In this document: one piece after another, positions 17,715-27,326 of the stretch | Numbering within the stretch: position 1 is the stretch's first letter | Layout: each line of letters starts with the position of its first letter | Assembly: GCA_018267625.1 (NCBI GenBank) | Contig: JAFDYC010000069.1 | Coordinates: 1 to 64,000, forward strand | Direction of reading: 5' to 3' | Length of the DNA: 64,000 nt | DNA from: Bacteroidota bacterium | Lineage (GTDB): Bacteria; Bacteroidota; Bacteroidia; Chitinophagales; Chitinophagaceae | Notes under the pieces: model-generated | The model's database searches: none | What the model saw: only the letters and a program-made list of their open reading frames with translations | Told to the model about the DNA's origin: nothing | Program-made: the position numbers and the translations under genes

Positions 17715-18905
17715 ATGCCGGTCATTTCACACCGCGGCGCACATATGCCGCCCTCACCTATCCGCAAGCTGGTTCCTTATGCAGATGCCGCCAAACAACG
17801 GGGCATTCAAGTGTATCATCTCAACATCGGCCAGCCAGATATTGAGACACCCAAAGCCATCCTGGATGCCGTGCGCCATGCGGATATTCAGGTGCTGGAA
17901 TACAGCCACAGTGCAGGTTTTGAGAGCTACCGCCGGAAGCTGGTGGAGTATTATTCCCGCAATGGTATTGCCATCAATCACAACCAAATTATCGTAACGA
18001 CAGGAGGCTCCGAGGCTATTGCTTTCGGTATCCAGTCCTGCCTCGACCCGGGCGATGAAATCATCATTCCGGAACCTTTTTATGCCAACTACAATGGATT
18101 TAGTACCGCTGCGGGTGTGCGAGTGGTTCCTATCCCCAGTCAGATAGAAAATGGCTTTGCCCTGCCGCCCATTGAGGCTTTTGAGCAGGCCGTAACCACG
18201 CGTACCAAGGCAATCCTTATTTGCAACCCAAACAATCCTACTGGGTACTTGTATAGCCGGGAAGAGTTGGAGCTCCTGCGTGCTATTTGCCTGAAGCATG
18301 ACCTGTTTCTATTTTCTGATGAAGCCTATCGTGAATTCTGTTACGATGGACGCAGGCATATCTCAGCCCTATCTCTGGATGGATTAGAAGAGCATGCCAT
18401 CCTGATGGATACGATTTCAAAACGATACAGTGCTTGTGGAGGCCGCATCGGTGCCTTCGTAACGCGCAACCAGCAAGTGCTGGACACCGCCATGAAATTT
18501 GCTCAGGCCCGGCTGTCTCCGCCCAGCTTTGCTCAGATTCTTGGCGAAGCCGCCGTGGATTTACCTGCCGATTACTTTGATGCAGTGCATGCCGAATACA
18601 CGGCCCGTCGGGATGTGCTGGTTCAAAGACTAAACGCCATTCCAGGGGTGTTTTGCCCCAATCCGGGTGGTGCATTTTATGCAATGGCCAAGCTCCCGGT
18701 TCGTGATTCCGAGGCATTTTGCCAATGGCTTCTCGAAGAGTTTTCCCATGAAGGTTCTACCGTGATGATGGCACCCGCCGGCGGCTTTTATGCCAGTGCC
18801 GGGAAGGGACGAGATGAAGTGCGCCTGGCCTATGTGCTGAATGAAGCATCTATTCACCATGCAATGGATTGCTTGGAAGCCGCACTTAAAGTGTACAAGT
18901 CCTAA
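17715..18905 (+). CDS. Pyridoxal-phosphate aminotransferase, class I/II
   Basis: A 396-residue fold-type I aminotransferase, probably acting on aspartate, aromatic or other common amino acids. Seen: LNIGQPDIETPKAI near residue 40, TTGGSEAIAFGIQ, the cofactor-binding ICNPNNPTGYLYS, LFSDEAYREF, the Schiff-base lysine in TISKRYSACGGRIGAF, and the C-terminal VRLAYVLNEASI. The exact substrate cannot be assigned. The start at MPVISHRG follows an exact -7 element. It is 44 bases after ytxJ but appears to have its own promoter, and it converges with the adenine deaminase gene, ending 10 bases away. Confidence 0.92.
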   Translation: MPVISHRGAHMPPSPIRKLVPYADAAKQRGIQVYHLNIGQPDIETPKAILDAVRHADIQVLEYSHSAGFESYRRKLVEYYSRNGIAINHNQIIVTTGGSEAIAFGIQSCLDPGDEIIIPEPFYANYNGFSTAAGVRVVPIPSQIENGFALPPIEAFEQAVTTRTKAILICNPNNPTGYLYSREELELLRAICLKHDLFLFSDEAYREFCYDGRRHISALSLDGLEEHAILMDTISKRYSACGGRIGAFVTRNQQVLDTAMKFAQARLSPPSFAQILGEAAVDLPADYFDAVHAEYTARRDVLVQRLNAIPGVFCPNPGGAFYAMAKLPVRDSEAFCQWLLEEFSHEGSTVMMAPAGGFYASAGKGRDEVRLAYVLNEASIHHAMDCLEAALKVYKS

Positions 18906-18915
18906 ATGATTTTTT

Positions 18916-20556
18916 TCAGGAATTCTCTTCGTTTGTAAATACCGGAGTGAAACAGAATTTTTCCGCATCAAATAAACCACGGTCACTGAGTTTTAAAGAG
19001 GGGATAACGAGCAGCGCCATGAAGGACAACGTCATGAAAGGTGCCCGCAGCGGGCTGCCCAATGCTTTGGCCTGAAGGCTGAGTTGTGCATAGTGTTTCC
19101 CTACCAGTATCCCCACTTCATCGCTCATCAACCCGGCAATGGGTAGGGGTAAACAAAATGTCCCTTCTTCACTAACCACTGCAATGCCGCCCTGGGCCCT
19201 GATGATTGCATTTACAGCAGCACAAAGGCTCTCGTCATCAGCGCCAACCGCAATGATGTTGTGGCAGTCATGTGCCACGCTGGATGCAATCGCTCCTCGT
19301 TTCAACCCAAAACCTCGTATGAATGCAAGTGCTGCCGGAACCATAGAATCGTATCGGTTGATGACGGCCAGCTTCAGGATGTCCTGACTCAAAAAATCGC
19401 CGGTAAGGGTTTTCAGGTTGATCCTTTCTGAAGTGGTTATCAACTGCCCGTCATGAGCCTGAATGCAAAGCATGGTTCCTCGTTTCGGGACGTTTATTTC
19501 AAAGCCTAAAGGCTTTCGTAGGTGAGCTTCAAAACGATTGATGGTTTGAGCGACTGGCGTATCAAAAAGGCATGTCCCCTGCTGGGCTACCCGTTCCCCA
19601 CGGATGTAAGTCTCTTTGGGTAGCCAGTGATCCAAGTCTTCCAAAACGATAAAGTCGGCGGGGTCACCCTGTCGCAGTAAGCCCAAAGGCAATTGGTAGT
19701 GACGGGCCGGATGGATGCAGGCGGCGCGCAACACATCAAAAAGGTCATATCCTAAAGTCAGCGCACGCTTCACAAGTAGGTTGATATGTCCTTCCGACAG
19801 ATCATCGGGGTGTTTATCATCGCTGCAAAACATCAGTTGCTCCGGGTGGCTGCTGAATAAAGGATGCAAGGCATCGAAGTTTTTGGCGGCACTGCCTTCG
19901 CGGATGAGTACCCTCATTCCTGCTGCTATTTTTCCCAAAGCTTCATCGAGCTGTGTGCATTCATGGTCTGTACTGATGCCGGCTCCTGCATAGCGAAGGA
20001 CATCCGGGCCTTTCATGCCCGGGGCGTGGCCGTCAACAGGCTTTTGATGTTTCTGGGCGGCCTCCAGTTTTGCCATCACTTCCGGGTCTTGATGGAGCAC
20101 ACCCGGATAGTTCATCATTTCAGAGAGGTACCAGATGTCTGCTGAGGAAAGCAGCGCATCCACCTGCCCGGCGCCCAGAGAGGCCCCAGCCGTCTCGAAG
20201 GATGTGGCAGGCACGCAAGAAGGAGCTCCGAAAAAGAACTTGAAAGGGACTGTTTTTGCATTTTCAATCATCCATTGCACACCTTCCACACCACAGACAT
20301 TAGCTATTTCATGCGGGTCAGAGACCGTGGCTACGGTGCCGTGGCAGACGGCCATTTGCGCAAATCGTGCCGGGCTGAGCATCGAACTTTCGATGTGGAC
20401 ATGTGCATCTACAAAGCCTGGAAGGAGGTATTGCAGCGGAGCCTCCTGCAGCCGTTCTATTCTGACGATGAAGCCCTGTTCCACCTGAATAGCTGCCGGA
20501 TAAATACTGCGTTGGTGCAGGTCAATTAATTGCCCTGAAATGTGAAATGAAGCCAT
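18916..20556 (-). CDS. ade: Adenine deaminase
   Basis: A 546-residue amidohydrolase that converts adenine to hypoxanthine for purine salvage. The metal-binding LPGFVDAHVHIESSML, the second-shell DPHEIANVCG, VDGHAPG, and the C-terminal VAHDCHNIIAVGADDE with the GG(I/V)-containing tail are diagnostic of Ade rather than of the adenosine-deaminase-type enzyme. The length is normal (about 550-590). The start is at MASFHISG; a codon five residues upstream is also possible. Hypoxanthine from this step could feed IMP and then GuaB (38441). Confidence 0.95.
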   Translation of the reverse strand: MASFHISGQLIDLHQRSIYPAAIQVEQGFIVRIERLQEAPLQYLLPGFVDAHVHIESSMLSPARFAQMAVCHGTVATVSDPHEIANVCGVEGVQWMIENAKTVPFKFFFGAPSCVPATSFETAGASLGAGQVDALLSSADIWYLSEMMNYPGVLHQDPEVMAKLEAAQKHQKPVDGHAPGMKGPDVLRYAGAGISTDHECTQLDEALGKIAAGMRVLIREGSAAKNFDALHPLFSSHPEQLMFCSDDKHPDDLSEGHINLLVKRALTLGYDLFDVLRAACIHPARHYQLPLGLLRQGDPADFIVLEDLDHWLPKETYIRGERVAQQGTCLFDTPVAQTINRFEAHLRKPLGFEINVPKRGTMLCIQAHDGQLITTSERINLKTLTGDFLSQDILKLAVINRYDSMVPAALAFIRGFGLKRGAIASSVAHDCHNIIAVGADDESLCAAVNAIIRAQGGIAVVSEEGTFCLPLPIAGLMSDEVGILVGKHYAQLSLQAKALGSPLRAPFMTLSFMALLVIPSLKLSDRGLFDAEKFCFTPVFTNEENS

Positions 20557-20639
20557 GGTCCCTACCTTCAATTTTGGCCTTGCTTAGCCTGAAGGGACTG
20601 CGATAATACGGCTACCTGATTTGCCTGCCCGGGAGAGTA

Positions 20640-21044
20640 TTAGTAAAGAGTTTTGCCGCTGCGGGCATACTCCACCTTGAATTGAATGAGTTGCAACATG
20701 GCCTGTGCTCGTTCCTGAATCAGCGTAGCATTTGGCCCTTCGAAAAGCTCCTGTACGGCGATGCGCCACAGGCTTATCCAGCGCTCATAATGCTCAGATT
20801 CCAACCTGAATTTCTTATCTATCTGCACATGCTTGCCCACGGCTTGCCCACGGTAGCCTTCCGCACCGAAAAGCACAGAATCCCAAAAGCCATACATGAT
20901 ATTCAGGTGCCGTTCCCATTGGTCGCCGATGATGCTGTTGAAAATGGGGCCCAGGCTTTCGTCCCTTCGCACCCGGCCATAAAATGTGTTGACCAACAAA
21001 ACAAGGTCTTCTCGTTGGCGGATATCATTCAAAATAGGTTCCAT
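20640..21044 (-). CDS. Group III truncated haemoglobin
   Basis: A 134-residue haem protein of the 2-on-2 globin class, group III: LVNTFYGRVRRDESLGPIFN at the N-terminus, HLNIMYGFWDSVLFG, the proximal His region in YRGQAVGKHVQI, and HYERWISLWRIAVQELFEG. Members bind oxygen or nitric oxide; the physiological role is usually unclear, with NO or oxygen handling suggested. No NO-related gene is adjacent. It lies between L31 type B and adenine deaminase on the same strand. Confidence 0.9.
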   Translation of the reverse strand: MEPILNDIRQREDLVLLVNTFYGRVRRDESLGPIFNSIIGDQWERHLNIMYGFWDSVLFGAEGYRGQAVGKHVQIDKKFRLESEHYERWISLWRIAVQELFEGPNATLIQERAQAMLQLIQFKVEYARSGKTLY

Positions 21045-21181
21045 AGCTACCAGAAGATGTGCCTGAAGGACTCAGGAATGGGCCGTGCAAAAATGAGAGG
21101 GGCACAGAATAAGAGTTGATTTTTTTATCTGAAATAGACCGCAAGCAGCAATGGATGCTTCATATCAGTACGCGAGCCGGC

Positions 21182-21218
21182 AAAAAAAAACGAGGCTGCC
21201 CTTTTAAGACAGCCTCAT
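21182..21218 (-). terminator. rpmE2 terminator, member of a shared hairpin family
   Basis: Stem GAGGCTG (21192-21198) with CAGCCTC (21210-21216), then nine T on the minus strand, about 20 bases after the L31 stop. The whole hairpin is nearly identical to those at 55587 and 60665. Confidence 0.9.
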
Positions 21219-21236
21219 CTGAATCGTAAAGGATAC

Positions 21237-21488
21237 TTATTGCTTCTTGGCGTAGCGGTTGCGGAATTTTTCGATACGGCCGGCCGTGTCCACGAACATG
21301 CTCTTACCCGTGTAGAAGGGATGGCTGGTGTGTGAAATTTCCACCTTGATGAGGGGGTATTCATTGCCGTCTTCCCACTTAATGGTTTCGCTGGTAGCGG
21401 CGGTAGAGCGGGTCAGGAAAGCGTAGTCGTTACTCATGTCTTTGAATACGACCAGGCGATAATTCTTAGGATGGATGTCTTTCTTCAT
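21237..21488 (-). CDS. rpmE2: 50S ribosomal protein L31, type B
   Basis: 83 residues: [40 protein letters not shown], and the end [16 protein letters not shown]. It lacks the zinc-binding cysteines of type A L31, so it is the zinc-independent form that in other bacteria replaces type A under zinc limitation. Whether a type A copy exists elsewhere cannot be seen. A strong terminator follows immediately, so it is a single-gene unit. Confidence 0.97.
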   Translation of the reverse strand: MKKDIHPKNYRLVVFKDMSNDYAFLTRSTAATSETIKWEDGNEYPLIKVEISHTSHPFYTGKSMFVDTAGRIEKFRNRYAKKQ

Positions 21489-21570
21489 TTCTGTCAGATT
21501 GGTGCATGGGGCCTGCCATGCTTAGGCTACATTTTTTGGAGCGGCGAAAGTAAGCAAAATGCTTATGCAA

Positions 21571-22104
21571 TCAGCGTTTTTTGAGCAGTAATTTCTCTAA
21601 ATCGGCATCCGGGTGCTGGCCATAGCTGTATTTGGCAATCACTTTTCCATCCGGGCCGAGCAGGAATGACTGAGGGATGCTTTGCACACCCCATGTGGCT
21701 GCTGCCTGGCTCTGCCAGCCTCCAAGGTCGCTCATGTGGTAAGGCCATGCCAGACCATCCTGAGCGATGGCCCCCATCCAGGCCTCTTTATGTTTGTCCA
21801 GCGAAACGCTGACGATGATGAAGCCCTTTTTGGCGCCGCGGAAACGGGCGTCTTTGTACTTGTTGTAAAGTGCGACCACCTCGGGCGAGGCACGGCGGCA
21901 AGGGCCGCACCAGGAAGCCCAGAAATCGAGGTACACAATATGGTCTTTATTCAGCTCAGAGAGCTTGAGCAGGGTGCCCTGGGGGTTTTCTTCCTGGATT
22001 TCCGGGGCGGGCTGTCCCAGTTTTATTTTTTGGTTGGAATAGTCTTGTGCTCCAGCAGGCAAAACGGCAAGCAAGAGTGCCAAGGCGGCGATGATTCTTT
22101 TCAT
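21571..22104 (-). CDS. TlpA-like periplasmic thiol-disulfide oxidoreductase
   Basis: 177 residues: signal peptide (about 1-19, ending PAGAQ), then an AhpC/TSA-like thioredoxin fold with KLGQPAPEIQEENPQG, the active site FWASWCGPCRRASPEV (CGPC), and the cis-Pro region VQSIPQSFLLGPDGKVI. A secreted thioredoxin of the TlpA/ResA class, which reduces or repairs periplasmic cysteines such as those in apocytochromes. DsbD (1233) is its expected electron donor. It lies 35 bases upstream of the metallo-hydrolase gene on the same strand. Confidence 0.9.
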   Translation of the reverse strand: MKRIIAALALLLAVLPAGAQDYSNQKIKLGQPAPEIQEENPQGTLLKLSELNKDHIVYLDFWASWCGPCRRASPEVVALYNKYKDARFRGAKKGFIIVSVSLDKHKEAWMGAIAQDGLAWPYHMSDLGGWQSQAAATWGVQSIPQSFLLGPDGKVIAKYSYGQHPDADLEKLLLKKR

Positions 22105-22139
22105 GAAAGGGCTTGTTTTTTTGTTTTAATAAGTGCTTG

Positions 22140-22916
22140 TCAGCCTTCGAAAGAGAAGTCTAATTGAAGGCCATCGTATGCAAGGTGCATGTTCGTGGGT
22201 AAGGATTTCTCTACCAAATCGTGCAGCCCCAGTTGGTGTGAAATATGCGTGAAATAGTTGGCCCGAGCTCCAATTTCCCTTGCTACAGCCTCGGCTTCCT
22301 TGAGGTTGAAATGTGAGACATGAGGTTCGTTGCGCAGCGCATTCAGTACCAAAACTTCGCTGCCGCGCAACTTGTCCATTTCTGCCGCTGCAATGTAGTT
22401 GGCATCGGTGATGTAGCTGAAGGGGCCGATTCGGAAACCGATTACCTCAAGTTTGTAATGCAGCACCCGGATGGGTGTTATCTCCACTCCGTTGATCGAA
22501 AAAGGTTCTTCAGGGAAGATTCGGTGAAGTTGTAGTTGCGGGATGCCGGGGTAGCTGGCATTGTAGAACACATAGGAAAACTCCCGGCGCAGGGAGGCTT
22601 CCGTTTCTTCGGTACACCAGATGTCCATCGGTTTTTGCTGATGATAGTTGTATGCGCGGATATCATCGAGGCCGGCGATATGGTCTTTATGTCCGTGCGT
22701 GAATAGGACTGCATCGAGGCGTTGCACATCTGCCCGCAGCATCTGGTATCGAAAATCCGGGCCGGTATCTATGACTAAACTGAGCTGTGGAAGCTGGATC
22801 CAGACAGAACAGCGGAGGCGGTTATCCCTCGGGTCTGTGGAGTGGCATACTTCGCAAGGGCAACCGATAAACGGAACGCCCTGAGAGGTGCCGGTGCCAA
22901 GAAATGTGACTGTCAA
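22140..22916 (-). CDS. Metallo-beta-lactamase-fold hydrolase (PhnP-like)
   Basis: 258 residues. GTGTSQGVPFIGCPCEVCHSTDPRD opens the protein, as in PhnP-type cyclic phosphodiesterases, and the metal site FTHGHKDHIAGLDDIR follows near residue 75, with DTGPDFR before it and YFTHISHQLG toward the end. The paired cysteines CPCEVC near residue 19-24 may hold a zinc. The likely reaction is hydrolysis of a phosphodiester. Without phn genes nearby, the substrate is unknown. Confidence 0.85.
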   Translation of the reverse strand: MTVTFLGTGTSQGVPFIGCPCEVCHSTDPRDNRLRCSVWIQLPQLSLVIDTGPDFRYQMLRADVQRLDAVLFTHGHKDHIAGLDDIRAYNYHQQKPMDIWCTEETEASLRREFSYVFYNASYPGIPQLQLHRIFPEEPFSINGVEITPIRVLHYKLEVIGFRIGPFSYITDANYIAAAEMDKLRGSEVLVLNALRNEPHVSHFNLKEAEAVAREIGARANYFTHISHQLGLHDLVEKSLPTNMHLAYDGLQLDFSFEG

Positions 22917-23023
22917 AACGAAAACTTATGGGTTCAATCCGTTGATGTGTTTCGGGTTTCTGGATTTCTTTTCATGCGTTCATCCCTTGCAAAGCTCGCG
23001 AAACTTAAAAGGGGAGGCTTGGG

Positions 23024-25690
23024 TTAAAAAGTAGCATCCCGATAGTCGCGGCGGCGAACCAATTTCAAATCCTGGAGTACGGAAGCCTTCACATTGAGCG
23101 TGAAATTGTAGCTCTTGCGCGGCCCAAAGGGGATGGCGCCCAGATGCATTTCCCAGCAATGCAGGTCGCGGTAAATATCTATCGAAGTAAGCGAGAGCTG
23201 CTTGTTGCTGAAGTCGTATCCTGTCGTCACACTTAGCTTGAGGTGCCGTGTCAGATTGAGGTCGCCGGACACACGTGCATTATGCGACAGCACCAGCGTA
23301 TCGCCGCCGTTGAGCGTGCTGCGGTAGTTCTTACTCAGGTTCATGGTGTAGCTGATATTGATGCTCCAGGGTACGTTGAAGTCAAGATAATTGTAGTAGT
23401 CCGTGGGGCGCATCACGACACCCGAACCTTCACCGGACTTATTGCTGTTTTTATTGCCAGAGCGGAAAGAAGAAGACAGTGAGAAGTTGGCATCCTGAAA
23501 ATTGGCCAGTCCCGCGCCATCATTCCAGGCCAGCCTGTTGACCCGCATCCCGAGGTTGTGGTCATAGACGTAGGGGTCAAAATTGGCACTGGCAGTCATG
23601 CTGATTTTGTCCAGAATATTGGTTCGGAAATTGACCCGGAACAGAGACCAGGCGAATGAATCTGCCGCAAGGTTGTAGTTGCCGGTAGCAGAAAGACCGT
23701 CAATCAGGCTGATATTTTTTGTAGTTGCGCCCGTATCGGTTCCCTGGCGGGTTTTGATTTGAAGATTGTTGTCTATGCCGAAGTTGAGGACACTGGCAAA
23801 GCGACCGTATTGCCCCAGGCCAGGCACACCAACTACGGAGCGGGTGTAGGGCGAATAATAACTTTCGGGACTATTGGCGCTCATGCGAGCCTGGTAGTAA
23901 TAGCCAAAGGGTGCTGCTGCGTAGTCGGGGATATAACCGATTCCGAATTGAGGAGTCAGCACATGGCGGATGCCTGCCAGCCGGCCATGCCGCCAGCGTT
24001 TCATACCATAGATACGGGTAGAAAGTTGGGCGGAAGCACTGAAATCACGAGCCGTGAAAAAGCCTTTACGATCCACCGTGTCTAAGCTGGAGTCGCTCAT
24101 GTTGTAGTACTGAAAAAAACGATCGGTCAGCCAATATTCATTGTAATTGACGCCCATCGAGAAGTTGATGTAGCGGGCAATGGTGTAGGAAGCGGATATG
24201 GGAATGCTGTGTCGAAAACCAATATTGAAATCATCGAGGCTCAAATTAGAAAGCGTGAAGCCCGTGTCGTAGAAGCTGGTTCGTGCCAGGCCGCTGAAGG
24301 TATAGGAGAGGTTTATCTTTTCATACCAGCGCGACTTGCCCACAGGGTTGCGGCGGGCAAAGGGTGAAAAGCCGGAAACGCTGAACACGATATTGGGTAG
24401 GGTCACATTCACCACATGGGATTGTGTGTTTTGGTCGTGCAGCAACGCAGCCGTGAATGAGGCGGGTATTCGCCCGCTCCAGTTCTTGCTGTAAGTGATA
24501 TTGCTCTGAAATTGGTTTTGGAGAATCTGGTTTGGGTTGTAGCTGTTGTCCTGATAATAGTTTCCCTTGGTGATGTTGACGCTGGTGTTGAAACTCTGCC
24601 CGGGCCGGGCTTTAGGGTCGGTCTGATGGCGCCAGCTAATAGCAAACTGCTTATTGATTTGCGCACCGGGTTCATATTCTTCCCCCACCTTGTTGTAGGC
24701 ATAGTCCAATGTGAAACCGCCATTGTAATGGTAGCGGTTAGCATAATTGCTGCGTATGCCCACGCTATAGCTTCCTTTCGAAAAAAATGTGGCCAGCACC
24801 AATGCATCTATGTATTCGGAGAAGTGGAAATAGTATCCCCCATTTGTGAGCCCCAAGCCGCGCTGTTCTTCGATGGTATAAGAAGGGATTCGGAACCCTG
24901 AGCGCCTCGTTTCGGAGATAGGAAATACGCCAAAGGGCAGGAACACGGGTGTGGGGATATCTTCAATCATCAGGTTGGCTGCGCCCGCTACGATGATTTT
25001 CCCCGGCACTACTTTGATACGCCGGGCGCGAATGCCAAAATGGGGTGTGTCTAAATCGCAGGTAGTGTATAAACTTCGGTAGCCATAGATGCTGTTGTCC
25101 GGGTTTCGTTTTACCTGTTGAGACAGCACAAAGCCTTCTCCGTAATGAGTCCGGGCGTTGCGGACGATGGCTCGTTTGCTTTTGAAATTATACTTCAGGT
25201 AGTCATAGGTAAACGTTTCGGAGCCTTGTTGGAACGTAGGCCTGGGGCCCGTAGAAGTATCACTCAACGGGGTAGCCGAAATGGTATTGTCGGCCTGGTT
25301 GTACATCACCTTGTCGGCGTTTAGTGTGAGGTCTTCATACAGCACTTTTGCCTCGCCATACAAGAAAAAATGATTGCTATCCATGTCCAGAACAGCACTG
25401 TCGGTGGCACTGGCAGTAACAACGGAAGGCAATGCATCCTTTGAGATGCGGATACCTAGCGAATCGGATATGCTTTTTTTTGATGCCGAATCGGAAATCA
25501 GGTTTGCACTGTCAGGCAAAGGATGTTGCAAAGAATCGGTGCCTTGCGGGAGCTGGATATGGGTTCTATCCTCATTTTGGCCTTGCGCGAAAAGTGAAAT
25601 GCTTCCCGCCAAGACATAAATCAGCGTTAAGCTACCGACCGTCAGAAGCCGGGCCGCTCTTTTTAAAATACTTTTACCGCGAAGCAACAT
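23024..25690 (-). CDS. lptD: LPS assembly protein LptD (OstA-type)
   Basis: About 888 residues: N-terminal signal or anchor (LLTVGSLTLIYVLAGSISLFAQG, about 14-36), an OstA/LptA-like domain (about 85-260; HFFLYGEAKVLYEDLTLNADKVMYNQADN is the hallmark) and a long beta-barrel of alternating aromatic strands ending in an aromatic C-terminus. It inserts lipopolysaccharide into the outer leaflet. The start is set at ATG 25690, because an exact -7 element (25702-25709) lies just upstream; longer in-frame starts at 25741 and 25864 precede that promoter, and the latter overlaps the divergent amidase gene. The Bacteroidota form is longer than that of Proteobacteria. Confidence 0.9.
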   Translation of the reverse strand: MLLRGKSILKRAARLLTVGSLTLIYVLAGSISLFAQGQNEDRTHIQLPQGTDSLQHPLPDSANLISDSASKKSISDSLGIRISKDALPSVVTASATDSAVLDMDSNHFFLYGEAKVLYEDLTLNADKVMYNQADNTISATPLSDTSTGPRPTFQQGSETFTYDYLKYNFKSKRAIVRNARTHYGEGFVLSQQVKRNPDNSIYGYRSLYTTCDLDTPHFGIRARRIKVVPGKIIVAGAANLMIEDIPTPVFLPFGVFPISETRRSGFRIPSYTIEEQRGLGLTNGGYYFHFSEYIDALVLATFFSKGSYSVGIRSNYANRYHYNGGFTLDYAYNKVGEEYEPGAQINKQFAISWRHQTDPKARPGQSFNTSVNITKGNYYQDNSYNPNQILQNQFQSNITYSKNWSGRIPASFTAALLHDQNTQSHVVNVTLPNIVFSVSGFSPFARRNPVGKSRWYEKINLSYTFSGLARTSFYDTGFTLSNLSLDDFNIGFRHSIPISASYTIARYINFSMGVNYNEYWLTDRFFQYYNMSDSSLDTVDRKGFFTARDFSASAQLSTRIYGMKRWRHGRLAGIRHVLTPQFGIGYIPDYAAAPFGYYYQARMSANSPESYYSPYTRSVVGVPGLGQYGRFASVLNFGIDNNLQIKTRQGTDTGATTKNISLIDGLSATGNYNLAADSFAWSLFRVNFRTNILDKISMTASANFDPYVYDHNLGMRVNRLAWNDGAGLANFQDANFSLSSSFRSGNKNSNKSGEGSGVVMRPTDYYNYLDFNVPWSINISYTMNLSKNYRSTLNGGDTLVLSHNARVSGDLNLTRHLKLSVTTGYDFSNKQLSLTSIDIYRDLHCWEMHLGAIPFGPRKSYNFTLNVKASVLQDLKLVRRRDYRDATF

Positions 25691-25701
25691 GAAGGCGCGG
25701 G

Positions 25702-25709
25702 CAAAATTA
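25702..25709 (-). promoter_or_regulatory. -7 element (TAATTTTG) of lptD
   Basis: An exact TAnnTTTG motif on the minus strand, 11 bases before ATG 25690. It supports the short start for LptD. Confidence 0.6.
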
Positions 25710-25756
25710 CCTGCTTGGCCTGTTTGCTCTGAATCAAACATTTTCTCTAAGTCCTG

Positions 25757-26617
25757 ATGCGAAAAATTTGGCTGTTTCTTCTGCTGCTGGCGGGCAGTAT
25801 GCTTACTATTCCTGCTTTTGCTGCCAACAAAAAAATCACAAAGGTGGTGTTGGATGCCGGTCACGGCGGTAAAGATTACGGGGCACGGGGGGCCTATTCC
25901 AATGAAAAAGACCTGACCCTGGCTATAGTCAAGAAAATAGGTACTCTAATCAATGACAGCCTGCGCGATGTGCAGGTAATCTACACCCGAACGGACGATA
26001 CCTACCCAAGTTTGAAAGAACGGCACGCGATTGCCAATCAGGCGGGCGCCGATTTATTCATATCCGTGCATATCAATTCAACCCCTTATTGGTATGAAAA
26101 GGTGAAAACCGGTACCCGCACAGTGTATCGGGGGCATGGCAGGAAAAGACGCAAACATGTCGAAACGGTGTACAAGACCATCCGCCACCATACAACCCAG
26201 TTGCAAGGAACGGAAAGCCTGGTGCTGGGCTCCATCCGCAATAATCAAAAGTCAAAAGCGGTTGTTGACTATGGAGAATCCATCGTGGACGAACCCGACC
26301 TGCTGAACGAAAATGACCCGCAAACAGCCATTATCATTGCTCAATACACCAAAGCATTCCTGAGCAGCAGCGTAGAGTTAGGCACCGCCATTCAACAACA
26401 ATTTGCCAATCAGGGCCGCCGCGATTTAGGTGTCAAGCAGCAAAGCTTAGAAGTGCTTGCCGGCTCTTATATGCCGGGCGTACTGGTGGAATGTGGTTTT
26501 ATCACCAACCCGGATGAAGAAGCATACATGAACTCCGAGCAGGGGCAATGGGAAATTGCAAAAGCGATTTACAGGGGCATCAAAGCATTTAAGATGCAGG
26601 CAGAATCCGGTAAATAG
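25757..26617 (+). CDS. N-acetylmuramoyl-L-alanine amidase (Amidase_3)
   Basis: A 286-residue zinc amidase that cuts peptide stems from glycan strands in the periplasm. Signal peptide (about 1-22, ending AFAA), then VVLDAGHGGKDYGARG with the first zinc His, the zinc Glu in the EKDLTLAIVKKIG region, DLFISVHINS with the second zinc His, and VLVECGFITNPDEE with the catalytic Glu. An insertion of about 45 residues after the second His (with RGHGRKRRKHVETVYK, strongly basic) covers or regulates the site in related enzymes. Divergent from lptD, so two envelope genes share this promoter region. Confidence 0.94.
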   Translation: MRKIWLFLLLLAGSMLTIPAFAANKKITKVVLDAGHGGKDYGARGAYSNEKDLTLAIVKKIGTLINDSLRDVQVIYTRTDDTYPSLKERHAIANQAGADLFISVHINSTPYWYEKVKTGTRTVYRGHGRKRRKHVETVYKTIRHHTTQLQGTESLVLGSIRNNQKSKAVVDYGESIVDEPDLLNENDPQTAIIIAQYTKAFLSSSVELGTAIQQQFANQGRRDLGVKQQSLEVLAGSYMPGVLVECGFITNPDEEAYMNSEQGQWEIAKAIYRGIKAFKMQAESGK

Positions 26618-26649
26618 TTTTAGATGAGCGTATGTGGATGACTTTGCGC

Positions 26650-26679
26650 TTGGTTTTTTACCTGATACTTCTATCTTTA
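26650..26679 (+). promoter_or_regulatory. Two-part promoter of the EGF-like lipoprotein gene
   Basis: TTG (26650-26652) and TATCTTTA (26672-26679, one mismatch to TAnnTTTG) are separated by 19 bases, the expected -33/-7 spacing in Bacteroidota. It is 38 bases before ATG 26718. This is the only promoter here where I see both boxes clearly. Confidence 0.55.
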
Positions 26680-26717
26680 GCTCTGAAAAAATTTACCCTC
26701 AAAAACATTACGAGTAG

Positions 26718-27278
26718 ATGAACACCAGACTTCGCTCTGCTTTGATTTCCGCTTCAATTGTAATAGCCGGCTTTGGTGCCGTTACCTATACAGCGTGCAA
26801 AGAAGACATGTGCAAGGCGGTTATTTGCGCCAACGGCAGTGTCTGCAATGAAGGAAGCTGCATTTGCCCCTCAGGCTATGAAGGCTCGCACTGCGAAACC
26901 GTAAACCGCGACCGATTCCTCGGCAACTGGAATGTGGAAGAAGATGGCTCCATTTCAGCACCCGCCAACTATTCAGTTATGGTGGAAAAAGGCGATGCCA
27001 TCACCGATGTCATTATCAAATCATTTGGGAACTACTATACCTCTAACGTTAAGGCTCGCGTGAAAGGGGATACGCTCTACATTGATCCTCAGGATATCCC
27101 GGCTGCAGGCGGTGCCACCAGCACCGTTGAAGGCAAAGGCTATCTGACGAAGAACATCTACTACGGCGAGCATGCCGGTATGGTTGTCCGTTACTCCATT
27201 ACTACAAACGGAGTAGTGAATGACTTTGGCACGAATCCTAGCAATCCCGACAGCCATCCTTCTTTATGGCATAAATAA
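26718..27278 (+). CDS. EGF-like lipoprotein of unknown function
   Basis: 186 residues. A lipoprotein signal ends at YTAC (Cys about 27), followed by a single EGF-like module (about 31-56) with six cysteines and the closing CPSGYEGSHCE. The C-terminal part (about 60-186) is a beta-rich domain starting FLGNWNVEEDG, the pattern of lipocalin-like or calycin-like domains found after EGF modules in Bacteroidota lipoproteins. It is probably surface- or periplasm-facing; the ligand is unknown. It has its own promoter and a strong terminator (27298-27326). Confidence 0.82.
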   Translation: MNTRLRSALISASIVIAGFGAVTYTACKEDMCKAVICANGSVCNEGSCICPSGYEGSHCETVNRDRFLGNWNVEEDGSISAPANYSVMVEKGDAITDVIIKSFGNYYTSNVKARVKGDTLYIDPQDIPAAGGATSTVEGKGYLTKNIYYGEHAGMVVRYSITTNGVVNDFGTNPSNPDSHPSLWHK

Positions 27279-27297
27279 TTGACTCTTTCTGTTTCCT

Positions 27298-27326
27298 AAA
27301 AAGCCGTCTGGAAAAGACGGCTTTTT
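27298..27326 (+). terminator. Terminator after the EGF-like lipoprotein gene
   Basis: Perfect stem AAAAAGCCGTCT with AGACGGCTTTTT around a short loop, ending in T-rich sequence. It starts 20 bases after the stop codon. Confidence 0.9.
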